Shown piece by piece: positions 27,189-36,214 of a stretch of 64,000 nt of DNA. Source of the DNA: Planctomycetota bacterium (GTDB lineage: Bacteria; Planctomycetota; UBA1135; UBA2386). Both the position numbers and the translations under genes were made by a program. Each line of letters opens with the position of its first letter. The stretch's first letter is position 1. The notes beneath the pieces were generated by a model. It did no database searches. It was not told the DNA's origin and worked only from the letters and a program-made list of their open reading frames with translations. The stretch is from the NCBI GenBank assembly GCA_028281765.1, contig JANQJF010000087.1, positions 62,001 to 126,000 on the forward strand, read 5' to 3'.

Positions 27189-28907
27189 TCACTCGACCGT
27201 GCCGCGGGTACTTCGGTTCGTCGCCTTCTCGGCGACGTAGCGAATCTCAAAGTCGCCGCTCCCGGATACCAGCCACCGCACGTGCCAGTCGCCGCGACTC
27301 GGCACGCCCGCGTCCGACAGCATGACCCGCGGGTTCTTCTCCTGCAGGGTCATGCGTTCGGGGCGCCAGCGGTCCGTCGGGCGGCCGCCCGCGATGACCG
27401 TCACGCCGTCGCTGACGAACTCGAGGCGGTCAGGGCGACCGATCTTGTTTTGCTCCGCGATCGCCGAGCGTGACGGGATCAGCTTCTTGTTGCGCGCCTT
27501 GATGTCCACGTAGTGCAGGCCGCCCGGCGCGTCTCGGATCTCGAGTTCGACGAGCTCGACGTCCGGCATCTCGCCGGCGTGGTAGGCGACGAACGCCGCG
27601 TTGCGGTGCACGCCTTCCTCCATGAGCCACGTGGGCGGCACGCGGCCGGTCATCTTCTTCGCGCCGCCGATCTCGATCTTGCCGTAGAACGGATGGTCGT
27701 ATTCCTTCCACGGGACGTAGTTGTCCCCGAACGTCATCAGGTCGTCCCACTTGCGGCGCGCGACGTTGTCCATCGACTCGGCGCTCTGACGCATGCGGTT
27801 GCGTGCCCAGAGCTCGTTCGTGAACGAGAAGATGCCGAGACCTTCCGCCGTCCAGTTCACGAAGCCGCCCGCGACCGAGTAGAGGTCCTTGTGGATGATC
27901 ATGTAGCGGTAGAAGGGGAGCATGAACTCGCCTTCCTCACCGAGCTGGTCGTAGACCTGACGGTCGCGACGCGGGTAGCTGCCGTACTCCTTGAGGCCGG
28001 GGCCGCGGAGGATCATGCCACCGGCGTTGTGGAACGCCTGCACGCCCGCGATGTTCGGGTGGTCGAGGATGAAGTCCGCGATGCAGCGCGTCTCGGGGTG
28101 TGACAGCGGGTACTCGCCGGCGCCGCCCTGCAGGTGGTTGGGGTTCCAGCTGCTCGGCCAATTCCGGTTCATGTCGTAGTAGCCGATGCCGTCTTCGTTG
28201 ATGCGGCCGTCACCGTCGTTGTCGATGCCCTCCGAGCCGAGCATGACGTAGTCGCCCTCGTCGTCGCGGACCATGAGGCCGGGATAGTCCTCGTGTTCCT
28301 TGTAGCGACCGGTGCCGGGCTCGACCTTCTTGCGCATGCGCGTGATGTGGCCGTCTCCGTCGAGATCGTCGGACGGATCCTCGTCGAAGAGGCCGTCGAG
28401 GTCGTCGTCCTTCGGCTTGCGCGGCGCGCGCTGCGAAGAGCTCGTATTGGCCTCACGGAACCAGGCGGCACGACCGTCGGCGTTGACCGTCGGCAGCACG
28501 TAGAACGCGACGCGGTCTACGAGCTCGGTGATCTTGGGCACCTTGCCGTAGTGCTCGCAGAGGTACCACACGAGGTAGAGGTTGACTTCGGCGCCCTGCA
28601 CTTCGTTGCCGTGGATGTTCGCGTCCGTGTAGAACGCCGGCTTCGTGCGGTGCGTGCCAGTCGCCGGGTTGTTGAGCGTCAACATCCACATGTCGCGCCC
28701 CTCGTAGCTCTTGCCGATGCTCGCGAGCGACAGCATGTTCGGCCAGGTGCGCTGCAGGCGCTGCGCGATCTCGACGAGTTCGTCGTAGTCGTAGAGCCGG
28801 TTCCACTGCAGGTCGAGGCGGTAGTCCTTCGCGCCCTGCGCGGACAGTGTGCCCGCGAGTGCGAGGCAGAGGGTCGTCGCGAGAGTCTTCAGGGTGAGGG
28901 TCTTCAC
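27189..28907 (-). CDS. Secreted M14-type zinc carboxypeptidase
   Basis: A GTG start overlapping the upstream stop (GTGA) gives a signal peptide (MKTLTLKTLATTLCLALAGTLSAQ). Zinc ligands of the M14 family are visible: His99 and Glu102 in 'NIHGNEVQG' and a third His in 'VQAFHNAGG'. A candidate general-base Glu is in 'FSFTNELW'. Two calcium-loop-like insertions (DLDGLFDEDPSDDLDGDGH and 'DNDGDGRINEDG') interrupt the catalytic domain. A C-terminal beta domain of about 120 residues follows. It should trim C-terminal residues from peptides outside the cell. It is paired with the degenerate paralogue just upstream. Confidence 0.85.
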   Translation of the reverse strand: MKTLTLKTLATTLCLALAGTLSAQGAKDYRLDLQWNRLYDYDELVEIAQRLQRTWPNMLSLASIGKSYEGRDMWMLTLNNPATGTHRTKPAFYTDANIHGNEVQGAEVNLYLVWYLCEHYGKVPKITELVDRVAFYVLPTVNADGRAAWFREANTSSSQRAPRKPKDDDLDGLFDEDPSDDLDGDGHITRMRKKVEPGTGRYKEHEDYPGLMVRDDEGDYVMLGSEGIDNDGDGRINEDGIGYYDMNRNWPSSWNPNHLQGGAGEYPLSHPETRCIADFILDHPNIAGVQAFHNAGGMILRGPGLKEYGSYPRRDRQVYDQLGEEGEFMLPFYRYMIIHKDLYSVAGGFVNWTAEGLGIFSFTNELWARNRMRQSAESMDNVARRKWDDLMTFGDNYVPWKEYDHPFYGKIEIGGAKKMTGRVPPTWLMEEGVHRNAAFVAYHAGEMPDVELVELEIRDAPGGLHYVDIKARNKKLIPSRSAIAEQNKIGRPDRLEFVSDGVTVIAGGRPTDRWRPERMTLQEKNPRVMLSDAGVPSRGDWHVRWLVSGSGDFEIRYVAEKATNRSTRGTVE

Positions 28908-30463
28908 AGCGTCACCTCCTTCGAATCACCGCCGACCGGGTCGTTGCGGAGGCGCAGGGTCACGGTCGTGCCGGCTTCGCCGACCACGATCCAGCGGAAG
29001 CTCTGTCGCTCGCCGTTCGGGCCGAGGTTGCGCACGCGGTGACGCTGACGGCCGGCCGCGATCGCCGCGTCGCCGTGCTCGAGCACGAGGCGTGGTTCGG
29101 CGAAGCGGCGGCAGCGAGAACCCGTCGCGGTCAACGCCGGCAGAGTGCCGTCGTTCTCGATCACGGCCTCGATCTCGAACGCGCCGCCGGCGACGTGCTT
29201 GCTCGAGAGCTCGGCGATGTGGCAGCGGGGGTGCCAGGTTGCCGCGTCGAGCACGAACGCGTGGTGCGCCGCGAACAGCTCGTCACGCTTGTCGACAGGC
29301 AGCAGCGCAGTTTCGTCTTCGTCGACGAACCCGCCGATTTCGACCGGGCCGAGTTCCGGGTGTTCGAAGGTCTTCCAGTCGACCCACCCTCGTCCGGCGG
29401 CTTCGCAAGCCACGAGTCTACGGCGCTCCAACAGGAGGTCGTCCTTGCTGTCCTCTTTTTCGAGCTTCGGTGAGCGCCACACGTCGCTGGCGAACGCCGG
29501 AACGCCGAGTTGCAGATAGAGCCAGCCCCACGGGCTGCCGTCCATGCGATCCCGCTTATTACCCTCGCGGCCGGTCGCCTCGCGGTACGCCTTGCCGGCG
29601 CGCTCGAAGAGCTTCTTGTCGCCCTCGAGGATGCCGTCGTTCTGCACGCGGGCTTTGGGCTTTCCGACCTTCGGAGTTTCGAGCAAGTTGTCGTCGCGAC
29701 CCCAGACGAACGCCATGACGATGTTGCGTCGGGCGTAGACGAAGTCCGCGAGTGCTTTGGTCTCCGGCTCGTGCGTCGGGAACATGCCGGTGCGACGGTC
29801 GAACTCGTCATGGCGGTGGGGGAAGGTGCGGTCGATCCAGACACCGTGCGCGTCGTCCTCGCCGCGCGCATCATCACCGTCGGCGTCCTTCGACTCGAGC
29901 GTGTAGGAGTAGGCGCCACGTTCGTCGTCGTCGGTGTCCGCCTCGTGGACGAGTCGCGGATCCTTCTCGTCGAGCAGCCACGCGCCGTCGTCGTCCTTCC
30001 AGCGCATCCACGTGACCACGCCGTCGCCGTTGACGTCGGTCGGCGGGTCCTCGTCGTGCTTGCCGTCGCGATCGAGGTCGAGCTCGGCCGCGTTGCCGTG
30101 TCGGCCGAGCGCGGCGCCATCGGGGTTGAGCTGCGGCACGACGTAGACGACGCCCGTGTCGAGCAGGGCGCGTGTCGTCGCTTCACCCGCCGCGTAGTCG
30201 GCGATGAGCTTCTCGCACTGGAACAGCGCGAGTTCGGTGTCGATTGGTCGGCGGCCGTCGGCGCCGGCGAGGATCAGAACGCCACGCCGGCCGGCCGGGT
30301 CGCCGCCGGCCGACAGTTCGATCGCATGGATCGTGCGGCCGCCGCGTGATTCACCGAGTGCCGAAGAGCGCGCGATGCCGTCGGACTTCGCGCAGAGCGA
30401 TTGGATTCGTTGGGGCACGTCTTGCGGCACGACGCCGCACAGTGCGAGGACGAATGCGAGCAC
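28904..30463 (-). CDS. M14-family pseudopeptidase, zinc ligands lost
   Basis: The 519-residue product has a short signal peptide and the same overall layout as its downstream neighbour, including the calcium-loop insertions ('LDLDRDGKHDEDPPTDVNGD') and the C-terminal beta domain. The position of the zinc-binding 'IHGNEVQG' reads 'GADGRRPID', so His and Glu are replaced. 'AFHNAGG' reads 'AFVWGRDD', and the catalytic 'TNELW' reads 'ASDVW'. It therefore looks like a catalytically dead M14 protein, perhaps a binding partner or regulator of the coupled active enzyme. The start is a GTG after an AGGAG ribosome site. Confidence 0.75.
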   Translation of the reverse strand: MLAFVLALCGVVPQDVPQRIQSLCAKSDGIARSSALGESRGGRTIHAIELSAGGDPAGRRGVLILAGADGRRPIDTELALFQCEKLIADYAAGEATTRALLDTGVVYVVPQLNPDGAALGRHGNAAELDLDRDGKHDEDPPTDVNGDGVVTWMRWKDDDGAWLLDEKDPRLVHEADTDDDERGAYSYTLESKDADGDDARGEDDAHGVWIDRTFPHRHDEFDRRTGMFPTHEPETKALADFVYARRNIVMAFVWGRDDNLLETPKVGKPKARVQNDGILEGDKKLFERAGKAYREATGREGNKRDRMDGSPWGWLYLQLGVPAFASDVWRSPKLEKEDSKDDLLLERRRLVACEAAGRGWVDWKTFEHPELGPVEIGGFVDEDETALLPVDKRDELFAAHHAFVLDAATWHPRCHIAELSSKHVAGGAFEIEAVIENDGTLPALTATGSRCRRFAEPRLVLEHGDAAIAAGRQRHRVRNLGPNGERQSFRWIVVGEAGTTVTLRLRNDPVGGDSKEVTL

Positions 30464-30503
30464 GGGGGGCTCCTGCCTCAGGGGGATTCGGGAGCGACGA
30501 ATC

Positions 30504-31661
30504 CTACAGCGACAGCAGCTCGATGCAGCGTTTCGCGTCCTCGATCCACTCCTCGGTGAACTCGTCGGGCTCGTCCTCGCTCAGCTCTTGGAGTGTTTGT
30601 TCGGCGATCTCCAGGGGCGAGTGTCCATCCGCGTCTCGCACGTCGGTCTTCGCGCCGGCCATCAGGAGTGATTCGACCTTTTTCGCGCTGTCGACGCCGT
30701 TCGTGATCGCGAGCATGAGGAGCGGTGTCTCGACGGTGTCACACGCGACGTCCTCGTCGTCATCTCCGCACACGAACCCGCGCGCCGAGACGTTCGGATC
30801 AGCGCCGAGTTCGAGCAGCTTCGCGACTTCGTCCGCGGTGCCTTCCATGACGGCGAGCGCGAGCGGCGTCTGACCCCGTGAGTTCTTCGCTTCGATCTCG
30901 AGTTGGAGCTCGTTCAGATAGTGGAGCACCGCGTCGATCGAAGAGATCTCGTTGGCTTCGCCGCTGACGTCGACCGCGGCGTGAAGCGCGTTGAAGCCGA
31001 GCTCCGAGACCGCGTGTGGATCGGCTCCGGCGTCGACGAGTGTGCGCAGGATCGCGACGTGGCGCTCCATCGATCCGGCCGCGCTCATGAAGACCGTGAA
31101 GCCCCGATCGTGGGTCGCGTTGACGTCGGCGCCGGCTTCGATGAGGGCGCGAATGCGCGGCAGCGACTCGATCCCGTCGTGGACGGCGTCGGTCAGCGGG
31201 GTCCAGCCGAACTGATCCTGCGCCGACAGGTCGAGGCCGCGGTCGAGCAGGAACCGAATCGTCTCCGCGTCACGCGCGTAGAACATCGCGGTGCGCTCGG
31301 AGTTGTCGAGGGCTCGCAGATTCGCGCCGGCTTCGAGCAGGGCTTCGATACACTCGAGGCTGCCGGACTCGGCCGCTTCGAACAGCGGTAGGTCGAAGGA
31401 TGCCGGCGCACGCGCGACGCGCTCCCGTTCCTCGCGGTCGATCGCATCGAGCTCTTCGCTGAAGTCGTCCGCGAAGGGAATGTCGAGGTTCCCGATCTCG
31501 GAGTTCATCTCGTCGTGCCGCGCGAGGGCCATCTCGGCGGTCCAATACCCGTTCGGGTCGGCGCCGTCGGCCAGGAGCTGGCGCAGCGTTTTCGCGTCGC
31601 CTTGGTGGGCGACACGGGCGATCTGCAGGAGCGGGCTGTCTTCGGGTAGGGTCGTCGACAT
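30504..31661 (-). CDS. Ankyrin-repeat protein
   Basis: The start is set at the ATG giving MSTTLPEDSPLL; an upstream extension is arginine-rich and unlikely. The 385-residue cytoplasmic protein contains about eight ankyrin repeats of ~33 residues, with hallmarks such as 'DQFGWTPLTDAVHDG', 'LIEAGADVNATHDRGFTVFMSAA', 'NSRGQTPLALAVMEG' and 'LLMAGAKTDVRDADGHSPLEIA'. It ends in an acidic helical segment. Ankyrin arrays bind protein partners; no enzyme domain is attached. It lies 85 bases downstream of the anti-sigma gene on the same strand and could be in that unit. Confidence 0.85.
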   Translation of the reverse strand: MSTTLPEDSPLLQIARVAHQGDAKTLRQLLADGADPNGYWTAEMALARHDEMNSEIGNLDIPFADDFSEELDAIDREERERVARAPASFDLPLFEAAESGSLECIEALLEAGANLRALDNSERTAMFYARDAETIRFLLDRGLDLSAQDQFGWTPLTDAVHDGIESLPRIRALIEAGADVNATHDRGFTVFMSAAGSMERHVAILRTLVDAGADPHAVSELGFNALHAAVDVSGEANEISSIDAVLHYLNELQLEIEAKNSRGQTPLALAVMEGTADEVAKLLELGADPNVSARGFVCGDDDEDVACDTVETPLLMLAITNGVDSAKKVESLLMAGAKTDVRDADGHSPLEIAEQTLQELSEDEPDEFTEEWIEDAKRCIELLSL

Positions 31662-31746
31662 GCCGCGGTTGTAGCCGACGCGGCGTCGGGACCCGTCCCA
31701 GATCCTCAGAAAGCACGCGGGGCGGGGCCCCGCGAACAAGCTCCGA

Positions 31747-32865
31747 TCAGCGGTTGTCGCTCGCCGCCGCGGGCGCGCGTCGGGCGCGGAGCTGCAGCTG
31801 GAGTCGATTGAACAGCTGCGTCGGGTCGACCAGACCGGCGTTGTCGAACGGGTTGAGCTTCACGGGCTCGCCGACTTCTTCGCGGGTCTCGAACTTGACG
31901 CCGAAGAATACGCAGCCGACCTCGGGGTCGCTCATGACTTGGTCCGCGAACCAGAGCTGGAACTGCGGGACCTTGTCGCAACACACGACGTGGAAGCTGC
32001 GGTTGATGTTGTCGGTGTTGAGCTCGGCGAGGTGCTCGAGTGCGACGTTGAGCTCGTGCGGCTGCGAGGCGCGCTGGTAGAGCTGGACGCCGCGTTCGGC
32101 GAGGCGCAGCTCGTTGCGGAACTCGCCCGGGAGGTTGATGAACTCCTCGTCCGCGAGCTTGCGCATCAAGAACACGGAGCGATCGAGCTTGCGCACGTAG
32201 CGCTCGACGACCGCGAGCTCGTCGGTCGACGGGGTCGTGCGCGGCGTCAGCTTGGCCTGCAGTCGCGGGGCGATGGTCTGCAGATCGCTGAGCGTCGTCA
32301 GCGCGGACTTCTGCGCGATCTGCGCGACGTTGGTCGCGTTGAACGTGTTGTCGTCGACGAGTTGGACGAGCGGCTCCTGCACGCTCGGCACCCAAGCCAT
32401 GTGAGCTTCGGCGTCGGCAATGGTCGTGTCGGCGGTCTCGACTTCGGTCTCGACGGGCTTGCCGTCGGTCGCGGCCGGCGCGCTCGCGACGTTGTCGATC
32501 GTCGGTGAGTCGATCACGTCGGACTGCGGCGAGGCCCAGTTCAGGACGACGAGGAACAGCGCGGCGGCGGCGGCGCCGGACGCGATGTAGCGCAGTCGCT
32601 GCGACCACGGCACCGGTTCGTAGAACGCGCCGTCCGGCGTGCCTTCCCCGGACTGGATGCGCTCCCACAGCGTCTCCTGGAAGTCGTTCGAGTTGCGTTC
32701 TTTGGGCAGGCTCAGCGCGAGGTGCTGCGCTTCGCGCATCTCCTCGGCGAGCCGTGCACAGTCGCCGCACTCGGCGAGGTGGTCCAGGAGCATCTCGCGG
32801 CGCGCGCTCGAAAGGCGGCCATCGAGATTCAACGACATCAAGAATTGAAATCCGGAACAGTTCAT
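31747..32865 (-). CDS. Anti-sigma factor with zinc-binding domain and one membrane helix
   Basis: Starting at the ATG giving MNCSGFQF, the protein has a ZAS-type zinc finger (Cys3 and His29-x3-Cys33-x2-Cys36 in 'HLAECGDCARL'). A membrane helix follows (RYIASGAAAAALFLVVLNWA), then a large ~250-residue periplasmic domain of unknown fold. It lies 7 bases after the ECF sigma gene, which fixes its role as the membrane-bound antagonist of that sigma factor. The periplasmic part presumably senses the signal. Its size is unusual for a simple ZAS anti-sigma. A longer form starting at 32922 is possible but would overlap the sigma gene heavily. Confidence 0.82.
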   Translation of the reverse strand: MNCSGFQFLMSLNLDGRLSSARREMLLDHLAECGDCARLAEEMREAQHLALSLPKERNSNDFQETLWERIQSGEGTPDGAFYEPVPWSQRLRYIASGAAAAALFLVVLNWASPQSDVIDSPTIDNVASAPAATDGKPVETEVETADTTIADAEAHMAWVPSVQEPLVQLVDDNTFNATNVAQIAQKSALTTLSDLQTIAPRLQAKLTPRTTPSTDELAVVERYVRKLDRSVFLMRKLADEEFINLPGEFRNELRLAERGVQLYQRASQPHELNVALEHLAELNTDNINRSFHVVCCDKVPQFQLWFADQVMSDPEVGCVFFGVKFETREEVGEPVKLNPFDNAGLVDPTQLFNRLQLQLRARRAPAAASDNR

Positions 32866-32872
32866 CGCGTGC

Positions 32873-33430
32873 TCACACTTGGATCTGATCTGCGACTGCG
32901 GCGCGGAAGCGCTGTCTTGCACGGAACAGGCGCGTGGAGACGGTTTTGACAGGGCACCCCAGAATCGAGGCGGCGTCTTCGTAGCTCAGCCCCTGCATCT
33001 CACAGAGCAGGAAGGCCTCGCGGAATTTGGTCGGGAGCTTCGAGATCGCGTCTTCGATCGCGATCTGGGTTTCGCGGGACTCGGCGACCTGGTCGGGCCG
33101 TTCGCCGAATTCGTCCGCGGGCGTGTGCGGGCGGTCGTCATCGCGCTCGATGTCGCGGAAGAGGCGAAGCTTGAACTTCCGCCGGCGCAAATGGTCGAGG
33201 CAGAGGTTGCGGCACACGCGGTAGAGCCACGGGCGGTAGGCCGAGGCGGGGACCTGACTCAGGTGCCGGTAGAGCGCGAGGAACGAGTCCTGCGCCACGT
33301 CCTCGGCGAGCAGGGTGTCGTCGAGCATCCGGGCGGCGTAGCTCTTCAGGCCGTCGGCGTGCTCGGCCATCGCGCGGTTGAACGCGACGAGGTCGAGTGC
33401 GTCGGGCTGGGATGCGGAGGTTCCTGTCAT
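32873..33430 (-). CDS. ECF-type RNA polymerase sigma factor
   Basis: The 185-residue protein has the two-domain ECF layout. Region 2 contains 'LAEDVAQDSFLALYRHL' and 'PWLYRVCRNLCLDHLRRRK'. Region 4 contains 'SYEDAASILGCPVKTVSTRLFRARQRFR', the helix-turn-helix that reads the -35 element. It directs RNA polymerase to envelope- or stress-related promoters and is expected to be held by the downstream zinc anti-sigma factor. The two genes are 7 bases apart. ECF systems usually autoregulate from a promoter upstream; the 118-base gap before the gene is the place for it, but I cannot call the motif. Confidence 0.92.
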   Translation of the reverse strand: MTGTSASQPDALDLVAFNRAMAEHADGLKSYAARMLDDTLLAEDVAQDSFLALYRHLSQVPASAYRPWLYRVCRNLCLDHLRRRKFKLRLFRDIERDDDRPHTPADEFGERPDQVAESRETQIAIEDAISKLPTKFREAFLLCEMQGLSYEDAASILGCPVKTVSTRLFRARQRFRAAVADQIQV

Positions 33431-33548
33431 CTCGGGACGTGAGTGGGCAGAGTCGGCCGCGAAGACGGTCGACGCGACCCAAAAACTCCTCCGCGAATGC
33501 GGTGAATCGTCACAAAGATCCTGAAGATCGATGGTTAGGGCGTTTTAG

Positions 33549-35228
33549 CTATCTGGACTTCGGGCGCAGGGTCATTTGGCCACCCGCGATCGAGACGTCG
33601 AGTTGGCCGAGCGCGCTCATGCCGAGGAGGCCGCGGTTGCCCAGATGGCCCGGCAGGTCGATCACGACCGCGTCCACGCGGGCCAGCCGGATCGTGCCGA
33701 CCTGGACCCAGGGGAGCACGATTCGCTCACCCTGCACCGGCCCGTTGGCCGTCTGGACCGTGATGCGGGGGTTTGACGCGCTGCGGAGGCCGAGGCGGCT
33801 GGCGACCGCCGTCGGGATCGTCGTCAGTGTCGCCCCGGTGTCGACGACGAACGAGACGAGCTCGCCGCTGACGTCGGCCATCGTGTCGATCGAGCCCGAG
33901 CGGGAATCGATCGGAATCACGACTTCGCCGGCCTGACTCCGCGCGTGGGCGTCGCGAAGGCCGGCGTGCTCGGGGAACAGGCTCAGGCCGCGAAGCAGCG
34001 CGCGGCGTGCGTCCGCCGTGCGGCCGGCCCGCGCGAGGCGGCGGCTCTCGCGGAGCAGCGCGTCCGCGAGCACTTCTCCCGCGGCCTCGGCTTCCTGCGG
34101 CGACGCGACGCGCAGCTGCTCGAACCGTCCCGCGGCTTCGAACGGGTCGCCGTGGACCGACAGAAGCTGGACAAGGTCGCCGGCGATCCCGTGATGGCTC
34201 GGGAACAGCGCGAGCGCGCCGCGCGCGGTCGCGATCGCGGCGGTGTGGTCGTCATTGCGAGCTTCCGCGCGCAGCTTGGCGCGAAGCGCGACTTTCGTCC
34301 GTTCGTGGGCGGCCTCGATCGTCGCGCGGTCGCGGGCAAGCGACGCGGCACGGTTCGCGAGTCCCAGCACCTTCGTCAGCTCCGCGACTGTCGGCGCCTC
34401 ACCGTTGAGGACTGCGTCGATCTCGGCCAGCAGCCAGCGCGGGTCGCCGGATCGCAGCTCGGCCTGCACCTCGGCGAGTGGGCGGCCGACGCGGTGGTCG
34501 AGCCAGAGCATCGCCTGGTCGACGGGAAGCGCGCGCAGGTCGTCGATCATCAGCCCGATCGCGCGTCCATCGTTGTCGAGGAGCGCGCTGCCCCGCGGCA
34601 GCTCCGGATCGACGATCAGCGTGCCGTCGAGTTCCCGCGCGGCGAGGCGGACGGGCTCGAGCCGCTCGCCGTGGCGCGTGACCGGCTCGAGAACCGAGCC
34701 GACCGGCACGCCGGCGGAGCTCGCGAGCTGGACGGGCTCGATGCCCTCGGGGCGTGCGGCGATCAGTAGCGCGTAGCCGTGGATCGGGTCGGCGTGGACG
34801 ACGTCGACGTCCAGCGGCTCATCGAGTCGCTGCATGCTGCCGGTGCGGGGAATGCTCGACAGGGGCACGAACAGCAGCGCGCGCTCCGGATCCTTCGATT
34901 CGACGACCAGCGCGTCGACGCGGGCTTCGTCGACTTCGCGACTGAGCTCCCAGTGATGAAGCGCCTCGCGCGCAGTCGATTCCGTCTGCGGGGCCGGGGG
35001 CGTGGGGTCGTTCGTGGCTTCCGTGGCGGCGACGTCTTCGGCAGTCGGGGCGGGATCTGTGGGACCCGAGAACCACCACACCGCGCCGATGGCGATCGCG
35101 ATGCCGACCGCCGCGCTGGCGAGGATCCACGGCCGTGGCCGCGACGCCGCGGTGATTCGCGCCCCGCACTGCGGGCAGTCCGGTCCCGTCGTTTCGATCG
35201 TGGACCAGCACTCGGGACAGCGTTGCAT
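33549..35228 (-). CDS. Zinc-ribbon, membrane-anchored retropepsin-like aspartic protease
   Basis: The ATG at 35228 gives a rubredoxin-like zinc ribbon (Cys4, Cys7, Cys18, Cys21) and a single membrane helix (34-53). A region resembling a degenerate trypsin/PDZ-like serine-protease fold follows (to about 220), then helical TPR-like repeats. The C-terminus is a single retropepsin-like domain with the active-site motif D-T-G-A-T at Asp463 ('FVVDTGATLTTIP') and a closing 'GNRGLLGMSAL'. One D-T-G means it must dimerise to cleave. The zinc ribbon would be cytoplasmic and the protease outside. The substrate is unknown. The 118-base gap to the sigma gene holds no further gene. Confidence 0.78.
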   Translation of the reverse strand: MQRCPECWSTIETTGPDCPQCGARITAASRPRPWILASAAVGIAIAIGAVWWFSGPTDPAPTAEDVAATEATNDPTPPAPQTESTAREALHHWELSREVDEARVDALVVESKDPERALLFVPLSSIPRTGSMQRLDEPLDVDVVHADPIHGYALLIAARPEGIEPVQLASSAGVPVGSVLEPVTRHGERLEPVRLAARELDGTLIVDPELPRGSALLDNDGRAIGLMIDDLRALPVDQAMLWLDHRVGRPLAEVQAELRSGDPRWLLAEIDAVLNGEAPTVAELTKVLGLANRAASLARDRATIEAAHERTKVALRAKLRAEARNDDHTAAIATARGALALFPSHHGIAGDLVQLLSVHGDPFEAAGRFEQLRVASPQEAEAAGEVLADALLRESRRLARAGRTADARRALLRGLSLFPEHAGLRDAHARSQAGEVVIPIDSRSGSIDTMADVSGELVSFVVDTGATLTTIPTAVASRLGLRSASNPRITVQTANGPVQGERIVLPWVQVGTIRLARVDAVVIDLPGHLGNRGLLGMSALGQLDVSIAGGQMTLRPKSR

Positions 35229-35344
35229 CAGGCGCTGTATCGACCTTATCCGCGATCGGGATGCAGTTTGGCAGGATTCGCGGTTCGGGGCCGGGCTACC
35301 GCGATGTGTCGAACGGCCCATGGCCCCGGACGTTCGCCGCCGCC

Positions 35345-36160
35345 TCAGTGGGTCTTCGTCACAGGCCGCGAGGTCGGGCGCGACGCCGGCTTCTGCGCCT
35401 TCTCGCCGCCGCCCTTCTCCGTCGGCTTCGCGAGTTCGACGCGGTCGAGACCGCGCGCTCCGATCGCCTTCAGCCCGATCTTCCCGAGCTCCTTCTGCAG
35501 AGTCGAGTAGCCGATGTGACCGTCGAGGTAGGCGTTGACCTTGGTCGCGACGGTCGACTCCGAGAACGCCCGCTCCGAGTCGAACATCGTGCGGATGTTT
35601 TCGTAGAGCGCGCGGTTGCGCCGCAGCGAGTACTTCTGGTGGTAGTCCTCGGCGAAGTAGAACCGCTCCAGCTTCTTGAGTTCGGTCGTCACCGGACGGC
35701 GCTTCTTCTTGCTGACCTTCTGGGCGGAGGCCTCGGCGATCTTCTTCTCGGCGTCGTCGTTGTAGAACAGGATCGCCTTGTACTGCGTCGACCAGGCCGG
35801 GCCGCACGGGTTGTGCTCTTCCCAGAACACGTCGAGCAGCTTCTCGAACGAGGTCACCTTTGGGTCGTAGTCGACCTGGAAGACCTCGGTGTGGTCGCCG
35901 ATGCGGCGATAGGTGGGATCGGGACGCTTGCCGCCGGCGTAGCCGACACGCGTGCGCAGGACACCGTCGATACCCCCGAACCGGGAGTCAGGGCCCCAGA
36001 ATCAACCGACCGCGAACGTCGCGGTCCGGATGCCCTGCGGGTCTTGCGGTGCTTGGTAGTCGATCGTCTTGGCCACGTTCATTCCCTCGTCGAAGGTTTG
36101 CGCGGCGCCGAGCGCGACCGCGGCCGTCGCCAGGACGGCGATCATCGTTCTCATGAGCAT
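35345..36160 (-). CDS. msrA: Exported selenocysteine-containing peptide methionine sulfoxide reductase MsrA
   Basis: Read through one in-frame UGA (36002-36004), the frame gives a 271-residue MsrA. A signal-like N-terminus (MLMRTMIAVLATAAVALGAAQ) is followed by 'TATFAVG-U-FWGPDSRFGG', where U53 replaces the catalytic Cys of the family motif GCFWG. All later MsrA landmarks sit in the same frame: 'VGYAGG', 'GDHTEVFQVDYDP', 'STQYKAILFYND' and 'YFAEDYHQKY'. Cys119 (NPCGP) could be the resolving thiol. A SECIS-like hairpin follows the UGA. It would reduce methionine-S-sulfoxide in exported proteins. Without readthrough the product stops at 52 residues. ATG 36154 is an alternative start. Sec-MsrA exists in some algae and bacteria. 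Confidence 0.92.
35972..36004 (-). promoter_or_regulatory. UGA codon plus bacterial SECIS-like hairpin of msrA
   Basis: The UGA at 36004-36002 is followed after 13 nt by a 6-bp stem, ACUCCC (35988-35983) pairing with GGGGGU (35977-35972, one G-U pair). It closes a five-base loop GGUUC (35982-35978). The loop starts 19 nt after UGA and begins with G-G, within the known bacterial SECIS window and loop rule. Confidence 0.8.
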
Positions 36161-36214
36161 TGTCTGTCGTCTCGGTTTGGCACGAGGCGCTTCATACGCT
36201 ATGTCGGATCCACG

